NCBI GenBank assembly: GCA_031269685.1
Contig: JAISYU010000060.1
Location: 1 to 39,443 of the forward strand
Length of the DNA stretch: 39,443 nucleotides
DNA from: Dysgonamonadaceae bacterium
GTDB taxonomy: Bacteria > Bacteroidota > Bacteroidia > Bacteroidales > Azobacteroidaceae
Direction of reading: 5' to 3'
In this document: one piece after another, positions 8,853-17,281 of the stretch
How positions within the stretch are numbered: the first letter of the stretch is position 1
How the letters are laid out: each line of letters starts with the position of its first letter
The notes under the pieces: generated by a model
What the model was told of the DNA's origin: nothing
What the model saw: only the letters and a program-made list of their open reading frames with translations
Database searches by the model: none
Program-made: the position numbers and the translations under genes

Positions 8853-10730
8853 TTAACACCTGTAACTTCTTTCTTTTTTGTTTTCATAGTAATTCATAAA
8901 CGCACGGCATACGATTTTGTTTCCGCCCGGAGTTGGGTAATCACCTGTGAAATACCAGTCACCTGAATGATTCGGACATGCTTCGTGAAGACCATCTATC
9001 GACTGGTAAACTATGTTTACTTCTGCATTAGTACCTTCGGGAGTAAGGATTTGGGCTATTTTGCCGGCAAGTTCTTCCTGAGAGAATGGACGGTAAATAT
9101 CTTTAACATGATTGATGACAAACTCTTTTGGAAGGTCTGACTGTATCTTGCACTTTTGATATGTTTCGTCAATGATTTGCTGCAATCCGCGTTCCTTGAG
9201 GAGGGCGATAGCGGCGCGAAAGGCGACAAATTCATCCATGCTGCTCATATCTATACCGTAGCAGTCGGGGTAACGTATTTGAGGTGATGATGATACTACG
9301 ACAATCTTTTTCGGTTCAAGTCGGTCGAGGATCTTTATGATGCTTTGTTTGAGGGTTGTTCCACGTACGATACTGTCGTCGATAACTACCAGGTTATCTT
9401 CCCCGGCGATGATGGAGCCGTATGTGATGTCATAAACATGTGCAGCGAGATCGTCCCTGCTGTCACCTTCGGCGATGAATGTTCGCAGTTTGATGTCTTT
9501 GAGTGCGGCTTTTTCCTTTCGGATTTTCAGGCTGAGGATTTGGTCAAGTTTTTCTTCGGTAATTTCGTTTCCGAGTTGTTTTATCAGTACTTTTTTATGT
9601 TCGTCGAGGTATCTTTCAAAGCCTTCCATCATACCGAAGAATGCTACTTCCGCCGTGTTGGGGATAAACGAGAAGACAGTATGTTCGAGGTCGCCGTCTA
9701 TTGATTTCAGGATGGGGTCGAGCAGTAGGCGACCGAGCATTTTGCGTTCCTGGTAAATATCCTCGTCCGATCCTCGTGAGAAGTATATACGTTCAAACGA
9801 GCATGGCGCCTGTTTTCTGGGTTCGATGATTTCTTCGAGGGATATGACGCCGTTTCTTTTCACGATAAAAGCATGACCGGCTGGGAGTTCTTTCACGTCT
9901 TCGGCTTTTACGTTCATAACGGTCTGGATAACGGGGCGTTCGGATGCGACGACTGCTATTTCGTCGTCGTGATAATAGAATGCGGGTCTGATACCGTTAG
10001 GATCGCGCATTGCGAACATGTTGGTGCTGCCGGTGACGCCGCAGATTACATACCCTCCGTCCCAGTTCAGCGCCGAACTGCGGAGAATATGTGCGAGGTC
10101 AACGTTTTCGGCTATTTTGCGGTTACGGAGTTCGCCGTTAGGATATTTTGTTTTGTAGAGTTCAAAGAGGTGTTGCACTTCATGGTCGAGGTAATATCCC
10201 ATCATTTCGAGCATCAGCAGAGTATCGGAATAGATACGTGGATGCTGTCCCTGTTCGATGAGTTGTTCAAATATTTCATCGATATTGGTCAGGTTGAAAT
10301 TTCCGCAAAGCATAAGGCTTCTTGACCTCCAGTTACTTCTTCGGAGGAATGGGTGCACGTATGCTATACCTGATCGTCCGGTGGTGCTGTACCTGAGGTG
10401 TCCCATATATACTTCGCCACAGAACGGTATATTTTCGTAAGGCGTTCCTTGCGGGGTGTTGTTGATCTGGCGGTGTGCGTTTTGGAAGACTTCCCGTATT
10501 GCTTCACTGCCCATTGCCCGTTCGCGGAAGATATATTCCGTGCCCGGTTTAGCGGTTGCACTCACTGTACCTATTCCTGCGCCTTCCTGTCCGCGGTTAT
10601 GCTGTTTTTCCATCATCAGGTACAGTTTATCAAGCCCGTATTGCCATGTTCCGTACTTTTCGACAAAATATTCAACCGGTTTTAACAGCCTGACTAATGC
10701 GATTCCACACTCGTGCTTGAGTTGTTCCAT
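8853..10730 (-). CDS. Amidophosphoribosyltransferase-like protein (PurF paralogue with propeptide)
   Basis: 625 aa, longer than the usual 450-510 aa PurF. The N-terminal glutaminase domain has its nucleophile cysteine in HECGIA at Cys8, not immediately after Met1, so a 7-residue propeptide must be removed for it to act as an N-terminal nucleophile. Further class II amidotransferase motifs are present (KQHNRGQEGAG, GHLRYSTTG, LCGNFNLTN). The C-terminal type I phosphoribosyltransferase domain keeps the PRPP loop VVIDDSIVRGTT. The likely reaction is PRPP plus glutamine to phosphoribosylamine, the first step of purine synthesis, but a separate purF could exist elsewhere. First gene of the unit with holB and the PSP1 gene. 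Confidence 0.85.
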   Translation of the reverse strand: MEQLKHECGIALVRLLKPVEYFVEKYGTWQYGLDKLYLMMEKQHNRGQEGAGIGTVSATAKPGTEYIFRERAMGSEAIREVFQNAHRQINNTPQGTPYENIPFCGEVYMGHLRYSTTGRSGIAYVHPFLRRSNWRSRSLMLCGNFNLTNIDEIFEQLIEQGQHPRIYSDTLLMLEMMGYYLDHEVQHLFELYKTKYPNGELRNRKIAENVDLAHILRSSALNWDGGYVICGVTGSTNMFAMRDPNGIRPAFYYHDDEIAVVASERPVIQTVMNVKAEDVKELPAGHAFIVKRNGVISLEEIIEPRKQAPCSFERIYFSRGSDEDIYQERKMLGRLLLDPILKSIDGDLEHTVFSFIPNTAEVAFFGMMEGFERYLDEHKKVLIKQLGNEITEEKLDQILSLKIRKEKAALKDIKLRTFIAEGDSRDDLAAHVYDITYGSIIAGEDNLVVIDDSIVRGTTLKQSIIKILDRLEPKKIVVVSSSPQIRYPDCYGIDMSSMDEFVAFRAAIALLKERGLQQIIDETYQKCKIQSDLPKEFVINHVKDIYRPFSQEELAGKIAQILTPEGTNAEVNIVYQSIDGLHEACPNHSGDWYFTGDYPTPGGNKIVCRAFMNYYENKKERSYRC

Positions 10731-10766
10731 TGATTTTTTTAAGAAAAAAGGAATTTAATGAGGGTG

Positions 10767-10774
10767 CAAAGTTA
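10767..10774 (-). promoter_or_regulatory. -7 element of the purF-like gene
   Basis: The minus strand reads TAACTTTG, a match to TAnnTTTG, 36 bp before the ATG at 10730. Near the -33 position there is only a T run without the G, so that half is weak. Confidence 0.55.
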
Positions 10775-10895
10775 TGATAATTATCCCAGTAAAAAAAATT
10801 TTAAGGGAATCTTACGAATTTAATTTTGTTGCCTGTGCATTAAATAGTGGTACTTCGGAAAACTTTTTCTTCAATGTTATAGACCTGTTTGCATT

Positions 10896-10937
10896 AGCGT
10901 GGAGAACTTTTGAACCGGCGCGGAGGACTTCCGCGCC
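10896..10937. repeat. Two imperfect 21-bp units with a GC-rich hairpin
   Basis: AGCGTGGAGAACTTTTGAACC-like sequence (10896-10916) is followed at once by a second 21-bp unit (10917-10937) identical at 14 of 21 positions. The second unit forms a perfect 8-bp hairpin, GGCGCGGA (10917-10924) with TCCGCGCC (10930-10937), loop of 5. It sits 20 bp past the rprY stop and could end that transcript, but no T run follows on the minus strand. The rest of the 10731-10956 gap holds only the purF promoter. Confidence 0.45.
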
Positions 10938-10956
10938 AATTGAATGAACCCTGTCG

Positions 10957-11658
10957 TCAGACCGGCGCCAGCAGTTTGTATCCCTTTCCGTGTATATTTA
11001 TGATTTTTACACGCGGGTCGGCTCCAAGCAGTTTACGGAGCTTGGTGATGTAAACGTCCATACTCCTGGCGGCAAACTGGTAAAACTCCTGATGAGGTTT
11101 CCAGATGGAGTTTACTGTGTACTCGCGGTCAAGGATCTCGTTCATGTTCATGCAGAGATGCGTCAATAGGGCGCTTTCTTTTGTCGTCAGCCTGACAACA
11201 GATTCGTTGATGGAGAGTTCCTGCTTTTGCGTGTCGAAGATATATTCCCCAATGCTGTAGAAAGGTTGCGCCTTTTCCTTGTTTCCGTTGATTCTGCGCA
11301 TAATAGCCTCTATGCGGAACAATAGTTCCTGCATGTTGAAGGGCTTGGTCATATAGTCGTCCGCGCCGACTTTGAAGCCTTCGAGTATGTCTTCCTTAAT
11401 GTTCTTTGCGGTAAGGAAGATGATTGGGATGCGACTGTTGATGCGGCGGATGTCCCGCGCAAGGGTGAAGCCGTCTTTCTTTGGCATCATCACATCAAGG
11501 ATGCAGAGGTCGTAGTGCTTTTCGGGGAATAATTTAGCACCCGTCTCGCCATCTAAGAAGAGATCTACCTGAAAGTTCTTTGTCTGGAGGTATTCGCTTA
11601 ATAACATTCCCAGACTCTCGTCGTCTTCACAAAAGAAAATCTTAATTTGCTCTTTCAT
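10957..11658 (-). CDS. rprY: OmpR-family response regulator, RprY-like
   Basis: 233 aa. The receiver domain has the acidic pair EDD (11-13), phospho-acceptor Asp55 in ILDVMMP, Thr in FLTAK and Lys in MTKPF. The C-terminal winged-helix domain ends with VYITKLRKLLGADPRVKIIN and GKGYKL. The sequence and its pairing with a kinase encoded 30 bp upstream agree with the RprX/RprY system first described in Bacteroides fragilis. It is the likely DNA-binding output of that system; its targets cannot be read from this window. Confidence 0.9.
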   Translation of the reverse strand: MKEQIKIFFCEDDESLGMLLSEYLQTKNFQVDLFLDGETGAKLFPEKHYDLCILDVMMPKKDGFTLARDIRRINSRIPIIFLTAKNIKEDILEGFKVGADDYMTKPFNMQELLFRIEAIMRRINGNKEKAQPFYSIGEYIFDTQKQELSINESVVRLTTKESALLTHLCMNMNEILDREYTVNSIWKPHQEFYQFAARSMDVYITKLRKLLGADPRVKIINIHGKGYKLLAPV

Positions 11659-11688
11659 AAATGTAATTATTTGGTGTTTAAAAAATTT

Positions 11689-13182
11689 TTATTGTATGTA
11701 CTGTAAAGTTAATGTAAATGTCGTGCCTGAACCTAATTCACTTTCTACCTTGATACTTATTCCAAGTTCTTCGGTGATTTTCTTGACATAAGCCAATCCA
11801 AGCCCAAATCCTTTTATGTTGTGTATGTTTCCGGTTGAGGCGCGGTAAAAGCGGTCAAATATCCTGTCCAAACTGTCTTTTTTGATGCCGATACCGTTAT
11901 CGGTGATGGAAATCAGTATGTTTTCGCCTTCGTTCCATGTCCTTGCCACGAGTTGTGGCGGAACGTCTTCCCTGCGATATTTCACGGCGTTCTCCATAAG
12001 ATTGAACAGCACGTTGGTAAAGTGCATTTCATCGACATAGGCAAGCGATTCAACTGCTTCGAGTTCGAGCCTCAGTGAACCTTTCTGGTTCTTCACCTGA
12101 ATGTCAAACAATTGTACGACATTGAGCAACATATCGTTCGTATCGACTTCCTTGATGTTCATTATTGAGTTTCCGTCTTCAAGGAGAGACATCTGCAACA
12201 CCTTATCAATAAGAAATTGCAGGCGTTTTGTTTCGCTGACTATTATCCGCGTTATTTTTCCGAAGATGGTGGACTGGCGCAGCGGTACGCCTTTTTCGAG
12301 CATCTCTATAGTATTCTCGTCGCTCAGCATCTGACCTGCAATTGATATGCTTGCAACCGGCGTTTTCAACTCGTGAGTCATGTTGCTGATAAAGTCTTTC
12401 TTCATTTCGGAAAGCCTTTTATGTTTCAGGATAATGTAAAGCGTTATGGTAAATGCTACGAGTAGAGTGAGGGTGAAAACGAGCGAAGGTATAAGCAGGC
12501 GCATCGTTTCATAGTTATGTATTAACCTGTTGTGCGTTGGAAAAAACACCCACAAAGTGTAGAGTTTGTTATGCGGATCTTTTGGGAACAGCGTTTGTGA
12601 AAAGGCATTCTTCATGTATTCCCGACTAAACCCCGGACTTTTGTACACAATATTATGTTTGCTGTCGTATATTGCATAATGGAAAGGAAGCGCCAGATTG
12701 TTGTTTGCAAGTTCCGACTGTATATGTGTACGTAACAGGTCGAAGTCGATACGCTGTCCGATTGGGGATTCGTTTGCTTTCATGTTGGTGCGGATAACTT
12801 CTGTCAGCAGTTTGTCATAATATATGTATCGGTCGTACATATCATCCTGAATGGAACGTGATTCGTTGCGCAGGTCACTCTTCCCCAATGGCGGAGCGAG
12901 ACGGTTTTTACCTGTTTGAGGAAAACGGTCAATGTTTTTAAGTTTGTCTGCATTGCAGAGTAATTGCTGCCTGGTGGAGTTTTCAAGTTGAGAGAATATA
13001 TAGGAAGTTTCGTTGATTTCCAGTGAACGCGATACTTGCTGGAGGCTTCTTCGCACCGATTCGTTGAATTGCGTCTCACGATTACGTGATATAATCCTTA
13101 TGTAATCGAACTGAAGATACATCAAGCCGATAAAAGCAAACAGCATTACGCCGACTAATAACCATATGGTTGAACGTTTCAT
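11689..13182 (-). CDS. rprX: Sensor histidine kinase, RprX-like
   Basis: 497 aa from the ATG at 13182. I chose this start because a -33/-7 promoter lies just upstream of it at 13205-13235, so longer frames would begin before transcription does, and because MKRSTIWLLVGVMLFAFIGL gives a clean first membrane helix. A periplasmic sensor region (about 25-228) and a second helix (about 229-252) follow. The HisKA motif NMTHELKTP contains His270. The HATPase domain has the N box (NLMENAVKY), DNGIGI and GFGLGLAYV. It probably phosphorylates the RprY-like regulator encoded 30 bp downstream. The signal sensed is unknown. Confidence 0.9.
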   Translation of the reverse strand: MKRSTIWLLVGVMLFAFIGLMYLQFDYIRIISRNRETQFNESVRRSLQQVSRSLEINETSYIFSQLENSTRQQLLCNADKLKNIDRFPQTGKNRLAPPLGKSDLRNESRSIQDDMYDRYIYYDKLLTEVIRTNMKANESPIGQRIDFDLLRTHIQSELANNNLALPFHYAIYDSKHNIVYKSPGFSREYMKNAFSQTLFPKDPHNKLYTLWVFFPTHNRLIHNYETMRLLIPSLVFTLTLLVAFTITLYIILKHKRLSEMKKDFISNMTHELKTPVASISIAGQMLSDENTIEMLEKGVPLRQSTIFGKITRIIVSETKRLQFLIDKVLQMSLLEDGNSIMNIKEVDTNDMLLNVVQLFDIQVKNQKGSLRLELEAVESLAYVDEMHFTNVLFNLMENAVKYRREDVPPQLVARTWNEGENILISITDNGIGIKKDSLDRIFDRFYRASTGNIHNIKGFGLGLAYVKKITEELGISIKVESELGSGTTFTLTLQYIQ

Positions 13183-13204
13183 TTTTGCGTCATGAAATTT
13201 CCTG

Positions 13205-13235
13205 CAAAGTTCGGGACTTTTTTTAACATTGGCAA
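13205..13235 (-). promoter_or_regulatory. Promoter of rprX-rprY
   Basis: On the minus strand TTG (13233-13235), a 20-bp spacer and GAACTTTG (13205-13212) match the Bacteroidota promoter with one mismatch in the -7 element. The ATG at 13182 lies about 17 nt after the expected start site. Between this and the upstream gene end (13375) I see nothing else. Confidence 0.6.
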
Positions 13236-13374
13236 GTGAACAAATAAAAAAAACGAACGTCCAAAAAGTAATTGTATTTAACAAATCGGGGCAGATGTTA
13301 AAACTGAATGTCTAATTGTTAAAATCACATTTTACTTAAACCGCTAATACAACAGTCATATAAATTTTTACGCT

Positions 13375-14502
13375 CTATATTTTAACTTCCACCCGTTGGG
13401 TTGCATTGAGGTGTTTGTTTCTGAAATTTACATGCTTGATAAGCACTTGTGCAAGCTTGCGGAATGCCTCTCCGGTCAATGTTTGCTCTGTTGCCACAGG
13501 GATTCCGGTATCGCCGCCGTCGCAAATACTTTGCACGATAGGGATACTGCCGAGTAGAGGGATAGATAGCTCTTCCGATAACCGTTTACCGCCGTCGCGA
13601 CCGAAAATATAATAGCGGTTCTCCGGCAGTTCGGCAGGAGTGAACCACGCCATATTCTCAACCAGTCCGAGTATGGGGACGCGGATTCGTTCTCCGGTAA
13701 ACATTTTTATTCCTTTGCGGACGTCTGCAAGGGCAACTTCCTGAGGAGTAGTAACTATCACGGCTCCAGTTACGGCGAGTGTCTGTACCAGGGTGAGGGG
13801 AATGTCGCCCGTACCCGGAGGGAGGTCGATAAGGAGATAGTCAAGCGCACCCCAGAGGGTGTCGGCGATCATCTGTTTCATGGCGTTACTTGCTATCGTT
13901 CCGCGCCATACTACGACATTATCAGGATTTACGAAGAATCCCATAGACATCAGTTTGACGCCATATTTTTCTACCGGCAGGATCATATCTTTCCCGCCGG
14001 TTTTTTCCATGTAAGGCGATTCGTTTTCTACTCCGAACATTTTAGGTACGGAAGGTCCGAATACGTCCGCATCGAGCAGTCCGACGCGCGCACCCTGAGC
14101 AGCGAGCGCCACAGCCAGGTTTGCCGCGACTGTGCTTTTTCCTACGCCGCCCTTGCAGGAGGCTACGGCTATAATGTTTTTCACTTCCGACAATAAGTCC
14201 GCCTGACCGGTCTTTGTTTTGTTTATTTTTACATCTATATTACCTTTTATGTCAACATTTTCGCCGACAAAAGTGAGGATGACGGCTTCGGCAGACTTGA
14301 CGAGCGATTTAATAAACGGATCGTGTTCCTGTTCAAAGACGAGTGAGAATTTTACTTGGTTACCTTCGATACTCAGATCGTTTCCTATCATACCCATTTC
14401 GACGATATTCTTTCCCGTCTTCGGGTATCTCACTTTTTGTAGTGCGGAGATGATTTTTTCGGGAGATATTATTGAATCGTTAGATATATTTTCGTTATTC
14501 AT
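13375..14502 (-). CDS. Mrp/NBP35-family P-loop ATPase (ApbC-like iron-sulfur carrier)
   Basis: 375 aa from the ATG at 14502 (MNNENISNDS). The longer frame to 14559 would overlap the end of trmB and adds a hydrophobic stretch atypical of the family. An N-terminal DUF59/MIP18-like domain (about 12-95) precedes the ATPase with the deviant Walker A CKGGVGKST (116-124) and the later motif LLIDLPPGTGD. The family binds and transfers iron-sulfur clusters. The CxxC pair used by E. coli ApbC is not visible: the region after VENMAWF has no cysteines. This may be usual in Bacteroidota. It begins 28 bp after the trmB stop and is probably cotranscribed with it. Confidence 0.88.
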   Translation of the reverse strand: MNNENISNDSIISPEKIISALQKVRYPKTGKNIVEMGMIGNDLSIEGNQVKFSLVFEQEHDPFIKSLVKSAEAVILTFVGENVDIKGNIDVKINKTKTGQADLLSEVKNIIAVASCKGGVGKSTVAANLAVALAAQGARVGLLDADVFGPSVPKMFGVENESPYMEKTGGKDMILPVEKYGVKLMSMGFFVNPDNVVVWRGTIASNAMKQMIADTLWGALDYLLIDLPPGTGDIPLTLVQTLAVTGAVIVTTPQEVALADVRKGIKMFTGERIRVPILGLVENMAWFTPAELPENRYYIFGRDGGKRLSEELSIPLLGSIPIVQSICDGGDTGIPVATEQTLTGEAFRKLAQVLIKHVNFRNKHLNATQRVEVKI

Positions 14503-14530
14503 AAAACAAATAAATAAATAAAAGAAATTT

Positions 14531-15289
14531 TTACTTGGAAGATCCATCTCTGTGGTCACGTCCGAAGCTGCGGTATCCGTCTTTTTCGGGTTCCGAGCCC
14601 GGTTCTTTATATACGCCTGTTTCGTTTTTGCAAAAGGTGAAGTTTATAAATTTGACGGTCAATCCGCGTGCAAGCCACTGCTGTTCGTAGAAAGTTTTAA
14701 CGGCAAGAATATCGTCAATTGTTTCTCTGCCGTACAGGTTATCTGTTTCCGTTATCACCGTGAATCCGTTGATGCCGGCAATATCTCTCGTATATTTGAA
14801 CATGAAATTGCTGTCGGTTTTCAGGTTCACCGTACCGTTATCCTTCAGTATTTTTCCATAAATCTCCAAGAATCGGGAAGATGTGAGCCTTTTGTTGGTT
14901 TTGTCCATCTGCGGGTCAGGGAATGTTAGCCATATTTCAGATACCTCACCGGGAGCAAAGAAATATTCAAGCAGTTCGATATAAGTACGGAGGAAAGCCG
15001 TATTTGTCAGGTTATCTTTCAGAGCCTTCTTTGCACCGCTCCACATTCTTGCACCCTTGATGTCGATTCCGACGAAGTTAATATCCTTAAACTTCCCGGC
15101 GAGCGCGAGAGTATATTCCCCTTTGCCGCATCCGAGTTCGACCACGATGGGATTACGGTTTTTAAAGAATCGCACGTTCCATTCGCCTTTGAGTTCGAAT
15201 CCCTGTTCGATGAGAACCTTGTAGGGATATTGCAAAACATTCCCGAAAGATTCCATTTCGTCAAACTTCTTAAGTTTATTCTTACCCAT
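14531..15289 (-). CDS. trmB: tRNA (guanine-N7-)-methyltransferase TrmB
   Basis: 252 aa from the ATG at 15289 (MGKNKLKKFD). A -7 element at 15314-15321 lies upstream of this ATG and inside the longer frame, so the longer start is rejected. The SAM-binding motif is VELGCGKGEY (about 50-59). IWLTFPDPQ with the KTNKRLTSSRFL stretch is the TrmB substrate signature. It makes m7G46 in the variable loop of tRNAs. First gene of a unit with the Mrp-type ATPase. It is divergent from the mlaE-like gene across a 126-bp gap. The C terminus carries a charged tail (EPGSEPEKDGYRSFGRDHRD). Confidence 0.93.
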   Translation of the reverse strand: MGKNKLKKFDEMESFGNVLQYPYKVLIEQGFELKGEWNVRFFKNRNPIVVELGCGKGEYTLALAGKFKDINFVGIDIKGARMWSGAKKALKDNLTNTAFLRTYIELLEYFFAPGEVSEIWLTFPDPQMDKTNKRLTSSRFLEIYGKILKDNGTVNLKTDSNFMFKYTRDIAGINGFTVITETDNLYGRETIDDILAVKTFYEQQWLARGLTVKFINFTFCKNETGVYKEPGSEPEKDGYRSFGRDHRDGSSK

Positions 15290-15313
15290 ACCTATACCTG
15301 ATGAAAAACGCCG

Positions 15314-15321
15314 CAAAATTA
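15314..15321 (-). promoter_or_regulatory. -7 element of trmB
   Basis: The minus strand reads TAATTTTG, matching TAnnTTTG, 24 bp upstream of the ATG at 15289. No clear -33 TTG is present at 19-21 bp. Confidence 0.6.
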
Positions 15322-15396
15322 ACAAAACCAATCCATATAATAAGGATAATAGCGCCGAATATACGGGAAAAGGCATCCGGTTAAGAGAAAAATCAT

Positions 15397-15404
15397 TACA
15401 TTTG
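15397..15404 (+). promoter_or_regulatory. -7 element of the mlaE-like gene
   Basis: TACATTTG matches TAnnTTTG. It lies only 11 bp before the ATG at 15416, so the leader would be very short. No -33 TTG is seen. Confidence 0.5.
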
Positions 15405-15415
15405 CCGGAAAAAAC

Positions 15416-16156
15416 ATGATAAAATCACTGCATAAATTCGGTGAGTACCTTCTCCTGATGCACCGCACGATCACCGCCCCAGAACGTTGGAGCGTATTCT
15501 TCAGGTCAATTCTCCAGGAAATTTCCAAACTTGGCGTCGATTCGCTGTGGATTGTGATCTTTATATCAATATTTATCGGCGCCGTTCTCACAGTTCAGGT
15601 CGGTTTACAGATCAAATCCCCAATGATCCCTGACTTTACCGTAGGATACATTTCCCGCGAGGTAATCATCCTCGAATTTTCATCGACCATAATGTGCCTC
15701 ATACTTGCCGGTAAAGTCGGGTCGAACATTGCATCGGAAATAGGTACTATGCGGGTCACGGAACAGGTTGATGCTCTTGAGATCATGGGCATCAACTCCG
15801 CCGGATACCTGATCCTGCCCAAGATCACGGCTTTTGTACTCTTCATCCCCGTCCTTGTCATCATCAGCATGTTTTTCGGCATCGGGGGAGGCTACATGAT
15901 GGTAGTCATTACGGGAACCATCACTGCCGCGAAGTATGAATTTGGTATACAATACTGGTTCTCGGATTACGGTATCTTCTATTCCGTTATCAAATCGATG
16001 GTTTTCGCCTTCATCATCGCCTCCATTTCGTCATATTACGGTTACAATGTACGCGGAGGGGCGTTGCAGGTAGGCAAAGCGAGTACAAACTCCGTCGTAG
16101 TCAGCAGCATTACCATACTTGCCGCCGACTTGGTGATGACACAACTAATGCTTTAA
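15416..16156 (+). CDS. MlaE-family ABC transporter permease (lipid transport)
   Basis: 246 aa, integral inner-membrane protein with about five to six hydrophobic segments. SILQEISKLGVDSLWIV, GAVLTVQ and KVGSNIASEIGTMRVTEQVDALE identify the MlaE/DUF140 permease family; the last stretch is its coupling region. The family moves phospholipids between the membranes with an MlaF-type ATPase and an MCE-domain protein. Neither partner is next to it here: downstream is batB, upstream (divergent) is trmB. Function is therefore inferred from the family alone. The start at 15416 is the first ATG after the -7 element. Confidence 0.9.
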   Translation: MIKSLHKFGEYLLLMHRTITAPERWSVFFRSILQEISKLGVDSLWIVIFISIFIGAVLTVQVGLQIKSPMIPDFTVGYISREVIILEFSSTIMCLILAGKVGSNIASEIGTMRVTEQVDALEIMGINSAGYLILPKITAFVLFIPVLVIISMFFGIGGGYMMVVITGTITAAKYEFGIQYWFSDYGIFYSVIKSMVFAFIIASISSYYGYNVRGGALQVGKASTNSVVVSSITILAADLVMTQLML

Positions 16157-16224
16157 ATAATATATGAAGTGCACGGGTTGAATTAGTGTTGCAGGAATAT
16201 AATTCTCGGTTAAAAAAAAAGTTG

Positions 16225-16232
16225 TAAATTTG
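16225..16232 (+). promoter_or_regulatory. -7 element of batB-batC
   Basis: TAAATTTG matches TAnnTTTG and lies 21 bp before the batB ATG, the same distance as at the patatin gene. No TTG occurs at the right spacing upstream. Confidence 0.55.
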
Positions 16233-16253
16233 CAGCCAAAATAAATTATCCAG

Positions 16254-17267
16254 ATGTTTAGATTTGAACACCCAGAATATTTGTACGGACTGCTACTGAT
16301 TCCCGCCTTCTTCGCGATATTTATTTACGCAATGTACAGGAAAAAACGGAACATGAAACGATTTGGCGATATGAGACTCATTAAAACCCTCATGCCGGAC
16401 CTCTCACTAAAAAAGCAACATATCAAATTCTGGTTGCAAACAGTCTGCATTGTCCTCTTCGTACTGATGATTGCAGGACCTCAGTTCGGCGCAAAACTCG
16501 AAACCGTAAAAAGACAGGGAATAGAAGTAATGATTTGCCTCGATGTATCTAACTCTATGTTGTCGGAAGATATTAAACCAAGCCGCCTCGAAAAATCAAA
16601 ACAAATACTTTCCAAACTGATCGATAACCTACACAATGATAAAATCGGACTGACGGTATTTGCAGGCGACGCATTTATCCAATTGCCGATCACTTCCGAT
16701 TACGTATCCGCAAAGATGTTCCTTTCTTCCATCAAGCCGTCAATGGTACCGACACAGGGAACAGCAGTCGGGGCGGCAATCAACCTCGCATTACGTTCGT
16801 TTTCCCCTAACGAACTTTCGGAGAAAACAATTGTCCTTATCACAGACGGAGAAAACCACGAAGATGACGCACAGGGCGCCGCAAAAACAGCTGCCGAGAA
16901 AAAGATCAAGGTACACGTGCTCGGCGTAGGATCTGAAAACGGTAGCCCGATACCGGTCGGCAATGATTACATGCGCGACAAGGACGGGAATATGGTTACC
17001 ACACGGCTAAACGAAACAATATGCAGGGAAATCGCCGAAGCAGGAAATGGAATGTATGCCAGGACGGACAATACTAACAATGCCCTGAAGGCTTTGCAGA
17101 AAGAATTAGACCGTATGGGGAAATCCGAAGTTGAAAGCCGAATCTATACTGCTTACGACGAGAAATACCAGGTACTGGGATGGATACTAATAGTCTTCCT
17201 TCTTTTAGAATCTTTCATCCTGGACAGGAAGAACAGGATCTTGAGTAAAATAAAACTGTTTCATTAA
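16254..17267 (+). CDS. batB: BatB-like von Willebrand factor A domain protein
   Basis: 337 aa. Two N-terminal membrane helices (about 10-28 and 58-75) and one near the C terminus (about 307-325) flank a VWA domain. Its MIDAS motif is DVSNSM (Asp97, Ser99, Ser101), with the later metal ligands Thr in TQGTAVG and Asp in LITDGEN. Proteins of the Bacteroides aerotolerance (Bat) operon have this form; the position just before a TPR gene of BatC type suggests BatB rather than BatA. The VWA domain probably faces the periplasm. Its biochemical role is unproven. batC starts 14 bp later. Confidence 0.85.
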   Translation: MFRFEHPEYLYGLLLIPAFFAIFIYAMYRKKRNMKRFGDMRLIKTLMPDLSLKKQHIKFWLQTVCIVLFVLMIAGPQFGAKLETVKRQGIEVMICLDVSNSMLSEDIKPSRLEKSKQILSKLIDNLHNDKIGLTVFAGDAFIQLPITSDYVSAKMFLSSIKPSMVPTQGTAVGAAINLALRSFSPNELSEKTIVLITDGENHEDDAQGAAKTAAEKKIKVHVLGVGSENGSPIPVGNDYMRDKDGNMVTTRLNETICREIAEAGNGMYARTDNTNNALKALQKELDRMGKSEVESRIYTAYDEKYQVLGWILIVFLLLESFILDRKNRILSKIKLFH

Positions 17268-17281
17268 AATATAACTAACGT

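Noticed and set aside
13183-13284. A longer rprX start at 13284
   Set aside because: The promoter at 13205-13235 lies inside that extension, and the extension has no conserved features.
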